64,000 nt of DNA from G963676095 sp963676095 (GCA_963676095.1 OY781040.1:1612001-1676000); one strand, 5' to 3'; positions 1-9,315 are shown, counted from the stretch's first letter. Notes: generated from the sequence alone by a model not told the origin. Program-made: numbers and translations.

Positions 1-198
1 CTTTCAGAATATTCTGAAGTAATAAACATCGACTGGCTCCTTACCGGTCGCGGTAAAATGATCATTGCCCCTGAGCCGGAAACCTCCTCTGCCCCCACCG
101 ATCCTGCCATCATCAGGATGATCCGGAAAGTTGTTTCGGAAAATGCGCTGCTGGAAAAAAAGGTGGAGGAAATGAAAGAAAAAAAGGGGCGGGGTTGA
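1..198 (+). CDS. C-terminal end of an HTH transcriptional regulator (partial)
   Basis: The open frame enters from the left edge and stops with TGA at 196-198, giving 65 residues. The segment INIDWLLTGRGKM matches the region that follows the DNA-binding domain in Bacteroidota phage-repressor-like HTH proteins. The intact regulator at 7787-8374 has the related stretch INLNWLMKGKGKP at the same place. The tail is rich in Lys and Glu and probably coiled coil. The DNA-binding part lies outside the window, so target genes cannot be guessed. The gene ends three bases before a truncated ATPase fragment on the other strand, which suggests a recombination junction near 200. Confidence 0.7.
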   Translation, partial: LSEYSEVINIDWLLTGRGKMIIAPEPETSSAPTDPAIIRMIRKVVSENALLEKKVEEMKEKKGRG

Positions 199-200
199 TT

Positions 201-689
201 TCAATCGCTGATATTCTTTGCAGAAAAAAGATTTCCCGTGTTCTCTGTAAGAAAACGGACAAGCTTTTCCAAAAAATTGGTATTGCGAAGATTATAACGG
301 CTCACAACATCTCTGTAAACAATCGTAGAATAAATGCTTTTCAAATATTCATTGGCTACCTCATCCGTCAACTGCAGGTTGATCAGGTAAGGTAGTCCAC
401 CATACCTTAAATACAGGTCATAACTGGTTTCATCATTTTCAAAACCATGAAAATCGATAAATTCAGAATACGACAAACTATGTACCCTAAACTCGACATA
501 CCTGCCGCTTAGAAACGTAGCAAGTTCCCCTGACAGCATACTGGCATTACTGCCTGTAATATAAATATCGTTACGGTCATCCAGACGAAGAGACCGTAAT
601 GCTTTTTCAAAATCATTTATATCCTGTATTTCATCGATAAAAATATAATTCAGGGAACCCTTTCTACTGTTTTTAAGTATATTTAAAAT
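201..689 (-). pseudogene. Internal fragment of a DUF4143-type AAA ATPase
   Basis: The reading frame is open from a stop at 690-692 to a stop at 201-203, about 160 residues. It carries a Walker B-like segment (NYIFIDEIQDI) and the sensor-like YITGSNASML, then the start of the DUF4143 C-terminal region (LRYGGLPYL, VYRDVVSRYN). The Walker A loop is missing because the frame starts downstream of it, and the C-terminus breaks off at residues NISD. An in-frame Met at 539 exists but would begin inside the ATPase fold. This is therefore a relic of a longer gene of the same broad family as the intact ATPase at 911-2065, but the two are clearly different in sequence. Function is almost certainly lost. 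Confidence 0.75.
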
Positions 690-782
690 TTAGCCATTAA
701 ATCAAAAACTTTCAGATATGTTTCATTCATAAATCATCTTCGGGACAGGGCACCTGTCATCCGGCGGTCTGACCATAATAAT

Positions 783-829
783 ATAAAAAGGATGCAGGTC
801 AACCATCCTTTTCGTGATCATTTTCTCGT
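783..829. repeat. Direct repeat copy 1 with internal hairpin, upstream of the ATPase
   Basis: About 46 bp are repeated at 2166-2212 with two mismatches; positions 797-829 are identical to 2180-2212 over 33 bp. Inside the unit a 9-bp perfect stem (AAAAGGATG at 786-794 with CATCCTTTT at 804-812) flanks a 9-nt loop. The pair brackets the ATPase gene. It could be a transposition or recombination footprint, or a dispersed hairpin element. Confidence 0.75.
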
Positions 830-881
830 CTATAAACGAAAAATTTATATAAAAATTTCGATTATAAACGAATTTTTCTTT

Positions 882-889
882 TATTTTTG
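882..889 (+). promoter_or_regulatory. Possible -7 element of the ATPase gene
   Basis: TATTTTTG fits the Bacteroidota -7 consensus TAnnTTTG and lies 21 bases before the chosen ATG at 911. I see no convincing TTG -33 element. A 10-bp direct repeat (TATAAACGAA at 831-840 and 863-872) lies upstream and could be an operator. Confidence 0.35.
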
Positions 890-910
890 TTAATAATAGG
901 ATCTGAGAAA

Positions 911-2065
911 ATGATAACAAGAGACATCTATGAAACTATCCAAGAGAGAATGTTTAAAGGGAAAGCAATTATTCTGACAGGTCCCAGACAGGTTGGAAAA
1001 ACAACACTCTTAAAACAGTTTCTTTCCGGGAAAAGCGGACAAAATATTTTGTACCTGAACTGTGATGAACCGGATATAAAAGTCATGCTGGAAAATGTTA
1101 CATCGACACAGCTAAGGAACCTGATTGGCAAAAATAAATTGGTACTGATCGATGAAGCTCAAAAAGTAAATCAAATTGGATTAACTCTAAAACTAATTGT
1201 TGATAACATTGAAGGAATTCAGATAATTGCGACCGGCTCCTCCGCTTTCGATCTACGGAACAGATTAAACGAACCTCTTACCGGACGGAAGTTTGAGTAT
1301 CATTTATATCCGTTCTCAACAAATGAACTGATCAATAATATGACAGAACTGGAAGAACGTCGCATGCTGGAACAGCGAATGATCTATGGAATGTACCCAG
1401 ATGTGGTGAACAATCCATCTGATGCCTCTGTTTTGTTAAGAGAACTCTACAATAGCTATTTATTTAAAGATATTCTGGCATATCGTGATCTCCGGCGTCC
1501 GGATGAATTGTACAGATTACTAGCGGCCATCGCCTTGCAGATTGGGAATGAAGTCTCCTATCATGAACTGGGACAGACTGTAGGAATCGATAAAGAAACA
1601 GTAGTGCGTTATCTTGATTTACTCGAGAAAGTATTTGTTGTTTTCAGATTAAATTCATTTAGCCGTAATATCCGGAACGAACTGAAGAAAAGCAAAAAAG
1701 TTTACTTTTACGATAATGGTATCCGAAATGCCGTTATCAATAATTACTCACCACTAACTCTTAGAAATGATACTGGTGCCTTATGGGAAAACTTCTTTAT
1801 CAGCGAGCGGAAAAAGTATAACAATTATCATGAGATCTACAGTAATACCTATTTTTGGAGAACTCATTCCCAACAAGAGATCGACTACCTGGAAGAACGG
1901 AATGGTACCCTCTACGCCTTTGAATTAAAATGGAATGAGCAAAGAAAAAGCAAACTGCCTGCCTCTTTTGCAGGTGCCTATCCCAACTATCTGTTTGAAG
2001 TAGTCACTCCGTCCAATTACTTAAATTACCTGACTGGAGCGAACGAACAACCGAATTTTTCTTAA
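911..2065 (+). CDS. AAA-type ATP-binding protein with DUF4143 C-terminal domain
   Basis: A 384-residue protein. An AAA domain lies at the N-terminus, with Walker A GPRQVGKT at residues 24-31 and Walker B LVLIDEAQ around 77-84. A sensor-like IATGSSAF follows, and the C-terminal half is typical of DUF4143, ending in a possible nuclease-like segment (QQEIDYLEERNGTLYAFELKW). These stand-alone ATPases are common and horizontally mobile in Bacteroidota; their cellular role is not established. I chose the ATG at 911 because the family starts right before ITRDIYETI; a TTG at 887 would add eight residues. The gene lies between two ~46-bp direct repeats and near a decayed relative, so it may be a mobile single-gene cassette. 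It is convergent with the first SusD. Confidence 0.85.
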   Translation: MITRDIYETIQERMFKGKAIILTGPRQVGKTTLLKQFLSGKSGQNILYLNCDEPDIKVMLENVTSTQLRNLIGKNKLVLIDEAQKVNQIGLTLKLIVDNIEGIQIIATGSSAFDLRNRLNEPLTGRKFEYHLYPFSTNELINNMTELEERRMLEQRMIYGMYPDVVNNPSDASVLLRELYNSYLFKDILAYRDLRRPDELYRLLAAIALQIGNEVSYHELGQTVGIDKETVVRYLDLLEKVFVVFRLNSFSRNIRNELKKSKKVYFYDNGIRNAVINNYSPLTLRNDTGALWENFFISERKKYNNYHEIYSNTYFWRTHSQQEIDYLEERNGTLYAFELKWNEQRKSKLPASFAGAYPNYLFEVVTPSNYLNYLTGANEQPNFS

Positions 2066-2165
2066 TCTATATTTATGACCATTAACCATGTGGCGATTAC
2101 CTTTATCCCGTATAGGCAAAGAATAGTCATTATTTTTTTCAAAGATTCAGGGGGCTGGCCAAAAA

Positions 2166-2212
2166 TTAAAAAGGATGGCGGTCAACCATCCTTTTCGTGA
2201 TCATTTTCTCGT
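2166..2212. repeat. Direct repeat copy 2; likely bidirectional terminator hairpin
   Basis: Second copy of the repeat at 783-829. Here the stem is 10 bp (2169-2178 with 2186-2195, 7-nt loop) and is followed by T-rich sequence on the plus strand and A-rich sequence before it. It sits between the convergent ends of the ATPase (2065) and SusD (2298), where a bidirectional terminator would be expected. The rest of 2066-2297 shows no gene. Confidence 0.65.
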
Positions 2213-2297
2213 GAAACTATCAATTCTCCCATTTGCTCTTTCCGGATACAAACGGTTCTTGGATTCTTTCCGGTTCATACAGGCACCATGCCCTGTT

Positions 2298-4064
2298 TTA
2301 CTCCGTGTCCCATCCCGGGTTCTGTGATAATTCATAACCCAGGTCGCTGTACAGTTTGATCTGGTCGAGCGGGACTGCGTTAAGGTATTGCCTTTCATAG
2401 TACGAATCCCCGGCAATCCAGTCCCTGCGCATATTCGCGTCATATAGGTTGTAAATAAAGGCATGGTCCGTATCATCCGCATCGGGATAGTAAAAATGGA
2501 CTGCCTTCTTTACCTTGGTCAAGGTAGCGGCGTCAAAAACGCCCAGATCGACGTAAGCCCCTTTCCCCATGGTTGTCGGCCCGTCCGTTTCAACCGTTTT
2601 CAGGTATTCGTATTTCTTCCAGCGCCGGAGGTCGTTCTTCCGGAAGCCTTCATACATCAGCTCCACACAGCGTTCCCGCCTGATCTCCCAAAGTAAAGGC
2701 ATCACCGAAGGGTCCCGGTCGGGATCGTCAATGGCCACGCCATTCGCATAGACCTCGTCCCCGGATACAACCATCTCCGGTAATTGTGCGTCCATATCCG
2801 GAATGTCCCTGGCCCTGAGTTTATTAATGGTTTTATCGGCAACTTCCTGGGTAAATTGTCCGAGTTCCGCCGCCGCCTCGGCATAATTCAGCAATACTTC
2901 CCCGTAACGGATCACCGGGGCATCTGTGGTGTTTGTCGAACCCAGGTATTTCAGGTCTGTGCTGTTTGCGTCAACCGGCAGGAACTTCAGCGTGGGAAAG
3001 CCGGTCGTGGAATAGGCGGAATGCGCCCCACTGATCCGGACTGAATCCACCAAGGTAGCTGCCATTCTCGGGTCCCTGTTTTTAAACTGACCGGGATAAG
3101 GCCGAAGCCCATTATCCGAAGAATAGTCATATAAGGGTGACTGTTTTACCGGCAGACCGTCGGACGACAGGTAGGTATCGACCATCTTCAGGGTAATCCC
3201 GGTCTGCGCCTCCTGGTTGTTATAGGAGACCAGGCAATGGGTGGCTTTGGCTTCCTCATACTGCCGGAAAAGGATCATCTCGGGGTTCCCGGTCAGGTCT
3301 TCTGAGGTGAACAGGCCCCGGTAATCGTCCGATACCGAATAATTGCCCGCATCGATAAGCTCTCCGGCTGCCCATAGCGCCCCTTCCAGAAGGGTTTCCG
3401 CCACCTCGCTGTCCAGTCCGTGGTATTTCATGAACGTTCCGAAATAAAGCAGGTGCCTGGACATGAAGGCCAGTACCACGTCCCTGTTAATCTGCAGGGT
3501 CCCGCCATCTTCCCGCACATGTCCGGCTGCATACTGAAAGTCTTCCATTATGTTGGTTGCCACAAGTGACAGCGGATCTCTTTGTTTATAGGCAAGTTCG
3601 GTATCCGTAATCTGTACCTCCGAATCATACCAGGGAACATCGCCAAAGGCGCGGGCCAGGTCGGCATACTCCATGGCCCTGAAAAAACGGCCAATCCCCC
3701 TCCAGTGGTCTTTTGTCTCGTCCGGCTCCGGCAACAGATCTGACCGTGAAATAATAATATTGGCCCATCGCACATAGGTAAACGACCAGCCGTTACCTGA
3801 AGTGGCCGTATTCTGCGTCCAGATGGAACTGGAACTGTACTCGTCAGACCAGGCCCCCCCGGTAAAATAATTGCCCCAGGTGTAACCGCTCCCGTAGCCG
3901 GTAAAATAAGCCGTATAGGCGCCCTGGACAAACAGCCGCATATTGCCTTCGCTGGTCCAGAAGTTGCTCTCGTCGAAGGTGTCGAGGTTCTTCCGGTCGA
4001 GATAATCGTCGCAGGACGAAAGAAAGAATAAAACAATGAAAAACAGAACATTAAAGTGCTTCAT
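2298..4064 (-). CDS. SusD/RagB-family outer-membrane glycan-binding lipoprotein
   Basis: 588 residues from the ATG at 4064, chosen because it gives a proper lipoprotein signal (MKHFNVLFFIVLFFLSSC) with the acylated Cys near residue 18; a longer start at 4103 would add 13 polar residues before it. The mature part has the SusD pattern: N-terminal helices with DDYLDRKNLDTF and SEGNMRLFVQGAY, and a C-terminal RagB/SusD domain with WEIRRERCVELMYEGFR. The family forms a lid on the partner SusC channel and binds oligosaccharides at the cell surface. It follows SusC by about 116 bp on the same strand, so the two form a transport pair. The glycan cannot be read from the sequence. Confidence 0.93.
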   Translation of the reverse strand: MKHFNVLFFIVLFFLSSCDDYLDRKNLDTFDESNFWTSEGNMRLFVQGAYTAYFTGYGSGYTWGNYFTGGAWSDEYSSSSIWTQNTATSGNGWSFTYVRWANIIISRSDLLPEPDETKDHWRGIGRFFRAMEYADLARAFGDVPWYDSEVQITDTELAYKQRDPLSLVATNIMEDFQYAAGHVREDGGTLQINRDVVLAFMSRHLLYFGTFMKYHGLDSEVAETLLEGALWAAGELIDAGNYSVSDDYRGLFTSEDLTGNPEMILFRQYEEAKATHCLVSYNNQEAQTGITLKMVDTYLSSDGLPVKQSPLYDYSSDNGLRPYPGQFKNRDPRMAATLVDSVRISGAHSAYSTTGFPTLKFLPVDANSTDLKYLGSTNTTDAPVIRYGEVLLNYAEAAAELGQFTQEVADKTINKLRARDIPDMDAQLPEMVVSGDEVYANGVAIDDPDRDPSVMPLLWEIRRERCVELMYEGFRKNDLRRWKKYEYLKTVETDGPTTMGKGAYVDLGVFDAATLTKVKKAVHFYYPDADDTDHAFIYNLYDANMRRDWIAGDSYYERQYLNAVPLDQIKLYSDLGYELSQNPGWDTE

Positions 4065-4180
4065 ATGTATCGTTTTTAATTTTGAAAAGGTTTTGCGAAA
4101 CATACCAGTCTCCGTGTTCAGTATCTGGCACCCAGTATCTGGCTGTTATAATAATGGTGTGTTTCGCATCGGATTACGGT

Positions 4181-7100
4181 TTATAGTTCAAGCTGAATAC
4201 CAAAAGAAATCGTCCTTCTGTAAGGATAGCTTCGCCCGAAGGAACGCGAATCGTTCGACGTGGTCGAGGTCCAGTTGATTTCCGGATCGATCGGGATGTC
4301 GCCCATGTTATCGAATTCGAACAGGTTCTCCCCGTTGAAATACACCCTCAATTTTTCGATTCCGGCTTTTCCGGTAATTTTCCCGGGAACCGTATAGCCG
4401 ATGTTCACGCTTTTCATCCTCAGGTAAGAGGCATCCAGCAGGTAACGGTCGTTGGGCAGGTAGTTCCATTTCGCCGTCTGGGCATGATTGACCGGACGGG
4501 GATAAAAAGCCCCGGTATTTTCTTCTGTCCAGTAATCCAGCGTATGCGCATAATTGGCCTCTGCCCCGTAGTAGCCCGGCAAAACCATGTTACCGGTGGC
4601 CCAGATGTTGCGTTTCCCCACACCCTGGAAAAAGATGTCGGCATCGAAACCTTTCCACTGCGCAGAAATACGAAAACCATACTGGTAACGGGGGGTCGTA
4701 TTGCCAATTACGGTCCGGTCGCCCGAATCGCCGACAGTGTTAGACCCGTAGTCAATTACGCCGTCCCCGTTCAGGTCCTTAAACCTGACATCGCCGGGGC
4801 CGTATTTAAAATGCCCCGATTCCAGGATATACTGGCTGGCGACTCCCGCAGCCATGGTATTTTTGGACTGACCGCCTTCTGTAATGGTTTGCTGAATTCC
4901 GTCGCCGTCCCAGACAAAATCTTCTTTCTGAAAAAGGCCTTTTGTTTTATACCCCCAGATCTCGCCCATGGTCTTGCCTTCGTAATACGTGGAACTGATC
5001 AGCGGGTCTTCTGCCGAAGCATATTTCGAAACCTTGGTCTTGTAATCGGTCAGTTGCCCTGACAGGTCCAGCTTCAGTCCGTTTGAAAACCGGAGGTGAT
5101 AGCTCACCGCCAGTTCATAGCCATTTGTCTTCAGTTCGCCGTGGTTCCGTTTGGGAGCCGATGCGCCTATCGACGAAGGGACGGTTTCCCCGGGGGCCAG
5201 GATGTCGAGCGTCTTTCGCTGGTACCAGTCGAAGGTCACATCAAGCTTATTGTCAAACAGACCGGCGTCGACCCCGAAATCAAGGGTAGCCACGGTTTCC
5301 CACGTAAGCGTCTGGTCGACCAGGGCCGGGGAAGAAGAGATATAGGGGACCCATTCACTGTCTACCAGCCAGTAATTTCCGGAGGACGACGGGTTCGTTA
5401 CCGACAGGGTGGAAATAAACGAGCTCAGGGGGACATCCTGGTTGCCGACTTCCCCGTACGAGCCGCGTACCTTCAGCGAACTCAGTACCGGTTTGACCGG
5501 CTGCATCCAGGGTTCTTCCGTTACCCTCCAGGCCGCAGACGCCGATGGGAAAAAGCCCCAGCGGTTCCCTTCCGCAAATTTGGAAGACCCGTCATAACGG
5601 CCATTGATTTCCAGCAGGTATTTATCTTTATAAGCATAATTGATCCTTCCAAAAAAACCGGCTACCGACCACCACGTATGCGTGGACGTAGCGGTCTGGT
5701 CTCCCCCTGCCAGGTTCACTTCTCCTTTGTCAAAATCATAAACTCCGGTCCTTTTGGCCGACAGGTAAATATATTCGGCATCCTCAATGTTCGTCCCGCC
5801 TGTCACTTTCAGGGAATGCTCCCCGAATTCGTTTTGATAGGTCAGGTACCCGTTGTAGGCGTTCCTCAGGTTTTTAGAGGAAGTGTACTGGGCATAGTCG
5901 TAGGTTGAGGTCGTGTAAACGCCGTAAACATCGTCAAAGGTTTTGCCGGCGCCCAGGCTCCACTGATTGATCCCTGAAACATAGCCACCTACCCGGTGAA
6001 GGGTGGAAAACGTCTGGTTGTAGGTATAGTCGAAGTCGGCTGTCAGGCCTTTTGCCAGGTCCAGGGTAACACCCAGCGTATAGCGGCTGTAATACGTTTC
6101 CCATTCCTGCGGACGGGCCGATTTCAGGTCGTTAACCCCTCCCCGGAATTCATGCCCGTTATACGTTCCGTAAGGATAAACCTGGTGCCAGCGGTAGAGG
6201 TAATACATCGGGTCGTAGGTAGAACTGGCGTACAGAAAAGGGTCTTCTTCGGTCGTTTTGGTGTACATAAAGCCCCCTCTTGCCGTGATCCGGTCGTTTA
6301 CTTTTGTGGAAAGGAACCCAGAGAAGTTCAGTTTCCGGTAAAAATCGTCGAACAGTTTCAGTACCCCTTTCTGGTTCATATAGCCAGACGACAGGTTATA
6401 CGAGGTTTTTTCCGTTCCGCCCCGTACCGATATGTTGTGATTTACCTGCGGTGTCCACGACTTGTAATAAATGTCGTAAATATCCCAGGGGCGGTAATAG
6501 TAGGCCCCGCCGCTGGAACGGTACTCAAAATCGCGACCCTCGACCATCTCACGCCCCAGGCCTTTGCCGTCCCCGTAGGTGTCGATCCATTCCTTCACTT
6601 TGGCGATCACATCGGGGTTATAGTAATACCCCACCTGCCCGAATTCCCAGGTGGGCGTTTCGCTGAACGCGTTCAACTGGTCGTAGGAATACTGAAGGTT
6701 CAGATCGGCCCGGGTGTGCCTGGGCACATTGGTCGGGGTCGACCATGAAAAGTTGTTGGAGTACGAGATCCTGGTTTTACCGTCGGTAGTCCCCTTTTTG
6801 GTGGTGATCAGCACAGCCCCGAAGGCCGCTCTGGCCCCGTAGATGGCTGTAGTCGAGGCATCTTTCAGGACAGAAATGCTTTCAACGTCATCGGGGTTCA
6901 CATACGACAGGTCAGGCACCTCCACGTTATCGACCAGGATCAGCGGGTCGCCGTCTCCCCCGCCGATGGTGCTTACCGAGCCCCGGATCTTGATGGTGGG
7001 CGATCCGCCGATAGCGCCGGACGTTGTGGTCACCACCAGGCCGGGGGTAGTCCCCTGTAAGGCCCGGCCCACATCGGTGACGGGCCTTGCTTCAAGGGCC

Positions 7101-7537
7101 TTATCCACTTCGACTGTCGAGACCGCACCGCTCAGGTTGGCTTTCTTCTGCGTGCCGTAACCCACGGCCACCACCTCCCCGATGCCGATGGTTTCTTCGG
7201 CCATCGTTACATCCTGGCTGGTTTGCCCGGCATACAGGATTTCCCGCGCCTGCATCCCCACAAACGTAAAGATCAGGGCAGCATTGGCCGGCACGTTGGT
7301 AAGCCGGTAATTTCCCCCTGCGTCCGTAATAGTCCCTGAAGAGGTCCCTTTTATGACGATGGTTACCCCCGGCAGGGGTTGCCCTTTGGTATCGGTCACC
7401 CTGCCGCGGATGGTCTTTTGCTGTTGTCCGGAATTGGAGGTGGCAGCCTGGAGGAAAGGAATACTGACAAAAAAACAGAGCAAAAAGAGCATAAAAATTC
7501 CATAAACACAGGAGCGTGTTTTTAAGGCTTTTTCCAT
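4181..7537 (-). CDS. SusC/RagA-family TonB-dependent transporter
   Basis: 1118 residues. A signal peptide is followed by a carboxypeptidase-regulatory-like domain (about residues 40-125, GRVTDTKGQPLPGVTIVIKG), a plug domain with the SusC hallmarks VVAVGYGTQKK and ILVDNVEVPDLSYVNPDDVE, and a 22-strand type beta-barrel ending in RTISFGIQLEL with a final hydrophobic residue. It imports oligosaccharides across the outer membrane with energy from TonB. There is no N-terminal STN domain, so unlike the second SusC it is unlikely to signal to a FecR/sigma pair. A divergent HTH gene 249 bp upstream is the best candidate regulator. A structured leader lies at 7579-7626. Confidence 0.95.
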   Translation of the reverse strand: MEKALKTRSCVYGIFMLFLLCFFVSIPFLQAATSNSGQQQKTIRGRVTDTKGQPLPGVTIVIKGTSSGTITDAGGNYRLTNVPANAALIFTFVGMQAREILYAGQTSQDVTMAEETIGIGEVVAVGYGTQKKANLSGAVSTVEVDKALEARPVTDVGRALQGTTPGLVVTTTSGAIGGSPTIKIRGSVSTIGGGDGDPLILVDNVEVPDLSYVNPDDVESISVLKDASTTAIYGARAAFGAVLITTKKGTTDGKTRISYSNNFSWSTPTNVPRHTRADLNLQYSYDQLNAFSETPTWEFGQVGYYYNPDVIAKVKEWIDTYGDGKGLGREMVEGRDFEYRSSGGAYYYRPWDIYDIYYKSWTPQVNHNISVRGGTEKTSYNLSSGYMNQKGVLKLFDDFYRKLNFSGFLSTKVNDRITARGGFMYTKTTEEDPFLYASSTYDPMYYLYRWHQVYPYGTYNGHEFRGGVNDLKSARPQEWETYYSRYTLGVTLDLAKGLTADFDYTYNQTFSTLHRVGGYVSGINQWSLGAGKTFDDVYGVYTTSTYDYAQYTSSKNLRNAYNGYLTYQNEFGEHSLKVTGGTNIEDAEYIYLSAKRTGVYDFDKGEVNLAGGDQTATSTHTWWSVAGFFGRINYAYKDKYLLEINGRYDGSSKFAEGNRWGFFPSASAAWRVTEEPWMQPVKPVLSSLKVRGSYGEVGNQDVPLSSFISTLSVTNPSSSGNYWLVDSEWVPYISSSPALVDQTLTWETVATLDFGVDAGLFDNKLDVTFDWYQRKTLDILAPGETVPSSIGASAPKRNHGELKTNGYELAVSYHLRFSNGLKLDLSGQLTDYKTKVSKYASAEDPLISSTYYEGKTMGEIWGYKTKGLFQKEDFVWDGDGIQQTITEGGQSKNTMAAGVASQYILESGHFKYGPGDVRFKDLNGDGVIDYGSNTVGDSGDRTVIGNTTPRYQYGFRISAQWKGFDADIFFQGVGKRNIWATGNMVLPGYYGAEANYAHTLDYWTEENTGAFYPRPVNHAQTAKWNYLPNDRYLLDASYLRMKSVNIGYTVPGKITGKAGIEKLRVYFNGENLFEFDNMGDIPIDPEINWTSTTSNDSRSFGRSYPYRRTISFGIQLEL

Positions 7538-7578
7538 AAATTTGAATTTTAAAGTTAAAATTTTAGTAAAGCATTGAT

Positions 7579-7626
7579 CCTGCGGTTTCCGCGACAGTAC
7601 GCCAATACATCTTGCGGAACCGCAGG
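7579..7626. promoter_or_regulatory. Inverted repeat in the leader of the first SusC gene
   Basis: CCTGCGGTTTCCGC at 7579-7592 pairs with GCGGAACCGCAGG at 7614-7626, with one bulged base and a 21-nt loop. It lies 42-89 nt before the SusC start codon, and 160 bp from the divergent HTH gene. It could be an RNA hairpin in the mRNA leader or a protein-binding site. No clear TAnnTTTG promoter was found on either strand of 7538-7786. Confidence 0.5.
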
Positions 7627-7786
7627 GGAGTGTTTGCCGAAGGAATTGTTAAACCTCCGGCGGGTTTTGACTTGCAGGATACAATTTTAGTTCATAGGCA
7701 AAATAGGGTTTATTGTTTTTCTGTGTAAATATACGACATAGAGTATTAAAAAACAAATAGTACACAATTTTTCACAAAATATCATT

Positions 7787-8374
7787 ATGAGCATTAATGA
7801 TCGCATTCGAATTTTAATTGATTTACTTGCAAATGGAAGACAAAATGTTTTTGCTGACACAACGACAATTAGGACAACTACGATTAATGGGATAATAGGA
7901 AAAAAGGCAAGTGATCCGTCATTTTCAACGTTAAAAAAAATCATTGATGCTTATCCGGATATCAATCTGAACTGGCTCATGAAAGGAAAAGGGAAGCCAT
8001 TGACCAAATCAGACAATCAAGACTATGTTTTTGAACCTGTTGTATCTGAATATAAGGAATCGCTCTCTAAAATAAGAGACAGCATTTATCTTTGCTCAAA
8101 TCTGAAATTAATCCGGAACCATATCCATTTAAGCCAGGATTCCTTCGCCCAGATTTTTGGAGTAACGCGGGATACGGTTGCTTCATACGAGAGGGGATTT
8201 AAACCAAAACTTCCCTTTATTAACCGACTAATGGACTATTTCAATATCACACTGGATGAGCTAACATCGTGCGATCTCAATGAGCACCCGGAAATATTGG
8301 AGAAAATTATTATCCATGATACAAAAAGGGAAGCGGAAAATAAAAATTTCAGAATTGAAAATCACAAATCGTGA
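7787..8374 (+). CDS. Two-domain HTH (XRE-like) transcriptional regulator
   Basis: 195 residues. The N-terminal part (about 1-75) resembles Bacteroidota repressor-like proteins: a helical DNA-binding region and then INLNWLMKGKGKP. The second part (about 100-165) is a canonical Cro/C1 HTH, visible in LSQDSFAQIFGVTRDTVASYE followed by an acidic and basic tail. The gene diverges from the first SusC with 249 bp between start codons, a common arrangement for a local regulator. A related gene is cut off at position 1-198. The last 39 bp including the stop codon are duplicated at 10095-10133. It is not a hybrid two-component or ECF regulator of the usual PUL type, so control of SusC/SusD by it is inference from position. 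Confidence 0.8.
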   Translation: MSINDRIRILIDLLANGRQNVFADTTTIRTTTINGIIGKKASDPSFSTLKKIIDAYPDINLNWLMKGKGKPLTKSDNQDYVFEPVVSEYKESLSKIRDSIYLCSNLKLIRNHIHLSQDSFAQIFGVTRDTVASYERGFKPKLPFINRLMDYFNITLDELTSCDLNEHPEILEKIIIHDTKREAENKNFRIENHKS

Positions 8375-8385
8375 TGATCAATTCT
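8347..8385. repeat. 39-bp direct repeat, copy 1 (3' end of HTH gene)
   Basis: Matches 10095-10133 with one mismatch. The unit begins AGAATTGA and ends TCAATTCT (perfect 8-bp inverted ends), with a near-palindrome around ATCACAA/GTGAT inside. It overlaps the last codons of the HTH gene. The two copies bracket 1.7 kb of small or broken genes, consistent with insertion or duplication. Confidence 0.75.
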
Positions 8386-8475
8386 AAAAATGGCAAAAAA
8401 GTGTAATAACTTCGTGATATTACATATAAAGTAGGTGAATTAGTTTTGTATCATTAAGAAAATGTTATTTTTGTT

Positions 8476-8714
8476 ATGGGATTTACAAATTATAATGATG
8501 TTAAAAACGTTAATAAAACGATAGCACTTCGAGAATTTGATGATACAAAAGCGGAATTTAAGGAGTATGTGTATCTAGTTTCTGAATTATTTGCCTTTAT
8601 TTTTATAGTCTAAATTATGATTATGAAATGGGAAGTATAATGCAAGAGAAAAATAGTGGCGATAAAAACATACTTTCTGCTAATAAAAGAAGGGTACTGT
8701 CTGTAAATTTTTAG
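8476..8714 (+). pseudogene. Small unrecognised gene with an apparent one-base deletion
   Basis: An ATG at 8476 opens a 45-residue frame ending at TAA 8611-8613 after the hydrophobic SELFAFIFIV. If one base is restored near 8605 the reading continues as LNYDYEMGS to a TAG at 8712-8714, about 79 residues in all. The codon use looks ordinary and AT-rich. I do not recognise the protein, and the frameshift is inference. The rest of 8375-8801 shows no other gene. Confidence 0.3.
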
Positions 8715-8801
8715 TGCCATTTTACTATTCATAATTTTACCTAAACCTTTTATATTTTGTTGAAGTACATTTATTATAAACATTTGCTTAAACTTAAAAC
8801 A

Positions 8802-9152
8802 ATGAAAAAAATTTTACCCGTGATTTTGTTTTTCCTTATGGCATCAAGCTGTTTCGCAGCAGGTATCGAAGGAACCTGGAAAGCTAAAATGCAAGGTCCT
8901 GATGGCGATATGGAGTTAACTTTCGTTTTTAAAATGGTTGGCGAAAAGTTGACTGGTACAATGAAATCACCTAATGGAGATATAGAAATTACCAATGCCA
9001 AGGTCGATGGCAAAGAATTTTCGTTTGAAATTTCAATTAACGACATGACGATCAAACACGAATGCACGTTAAAGGAAGATGACACCATCAGCATGAAAGT
9101 AGAAGGATCTCCTATGGGCGATTCGGAAATTATATTAAAACGGCAGCCATAA
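8802..9152 (+). CDS. Small secreted beta-sheet protein of unknown function
   Basis: 116 residues from the ATG at 8802, which gives a clean signal peptide ending SSCFAAG; the upstream start at 8757 would place charged residues before it. The mature part (GIEGTWKAKM, GDMELTFVFKMVG, KLTGTMKSPNG, EFSFEISIND, SMKVEGSPMGD, EIILKR) looks like a series of short antiparallel strands, as in small lipocalin-like barrels found in the periplasm of Bacteroidota. It stands alone between repeats, with no operon partner. A Cys lies close to the cleavage site, so a lipoprotein is possible but the lipobox is poor. Confidence 0.7.
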   Translation: MKKILPVILFFLMASSCFAAGIEGTWKAKMQGPDGDMELTFVFKMVGEKLTGTMKSPNGDIEITNAKVDGKEFSFEISINDMTIKHECTLKEDDTISMKVEGSPMGDSEIILKRQP

Positions 9153-9315
9153 AACGGCTGTATACCATAATAGGAGTTTGATACCTCACCAATAGTGGTG
9201 AAGGATTTTATAACATTGGATTCCTCGTTTCGCATCGGAATGACATATCCTTATGGGTGCTTCGTTGCAGGCTTTGCCTGGCTTTGGCAGCCCAGAAAAG
9301 GACACCATTGGGATA

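Noticed and set aside
5096..5908. Open frame of 270 codons on the plus strand inside the first SusC gene
   Set aside because: It is a shadow of the SusC coding frame in GC-richer sequence; no domain, no start signal, and the minus frame has full family features.
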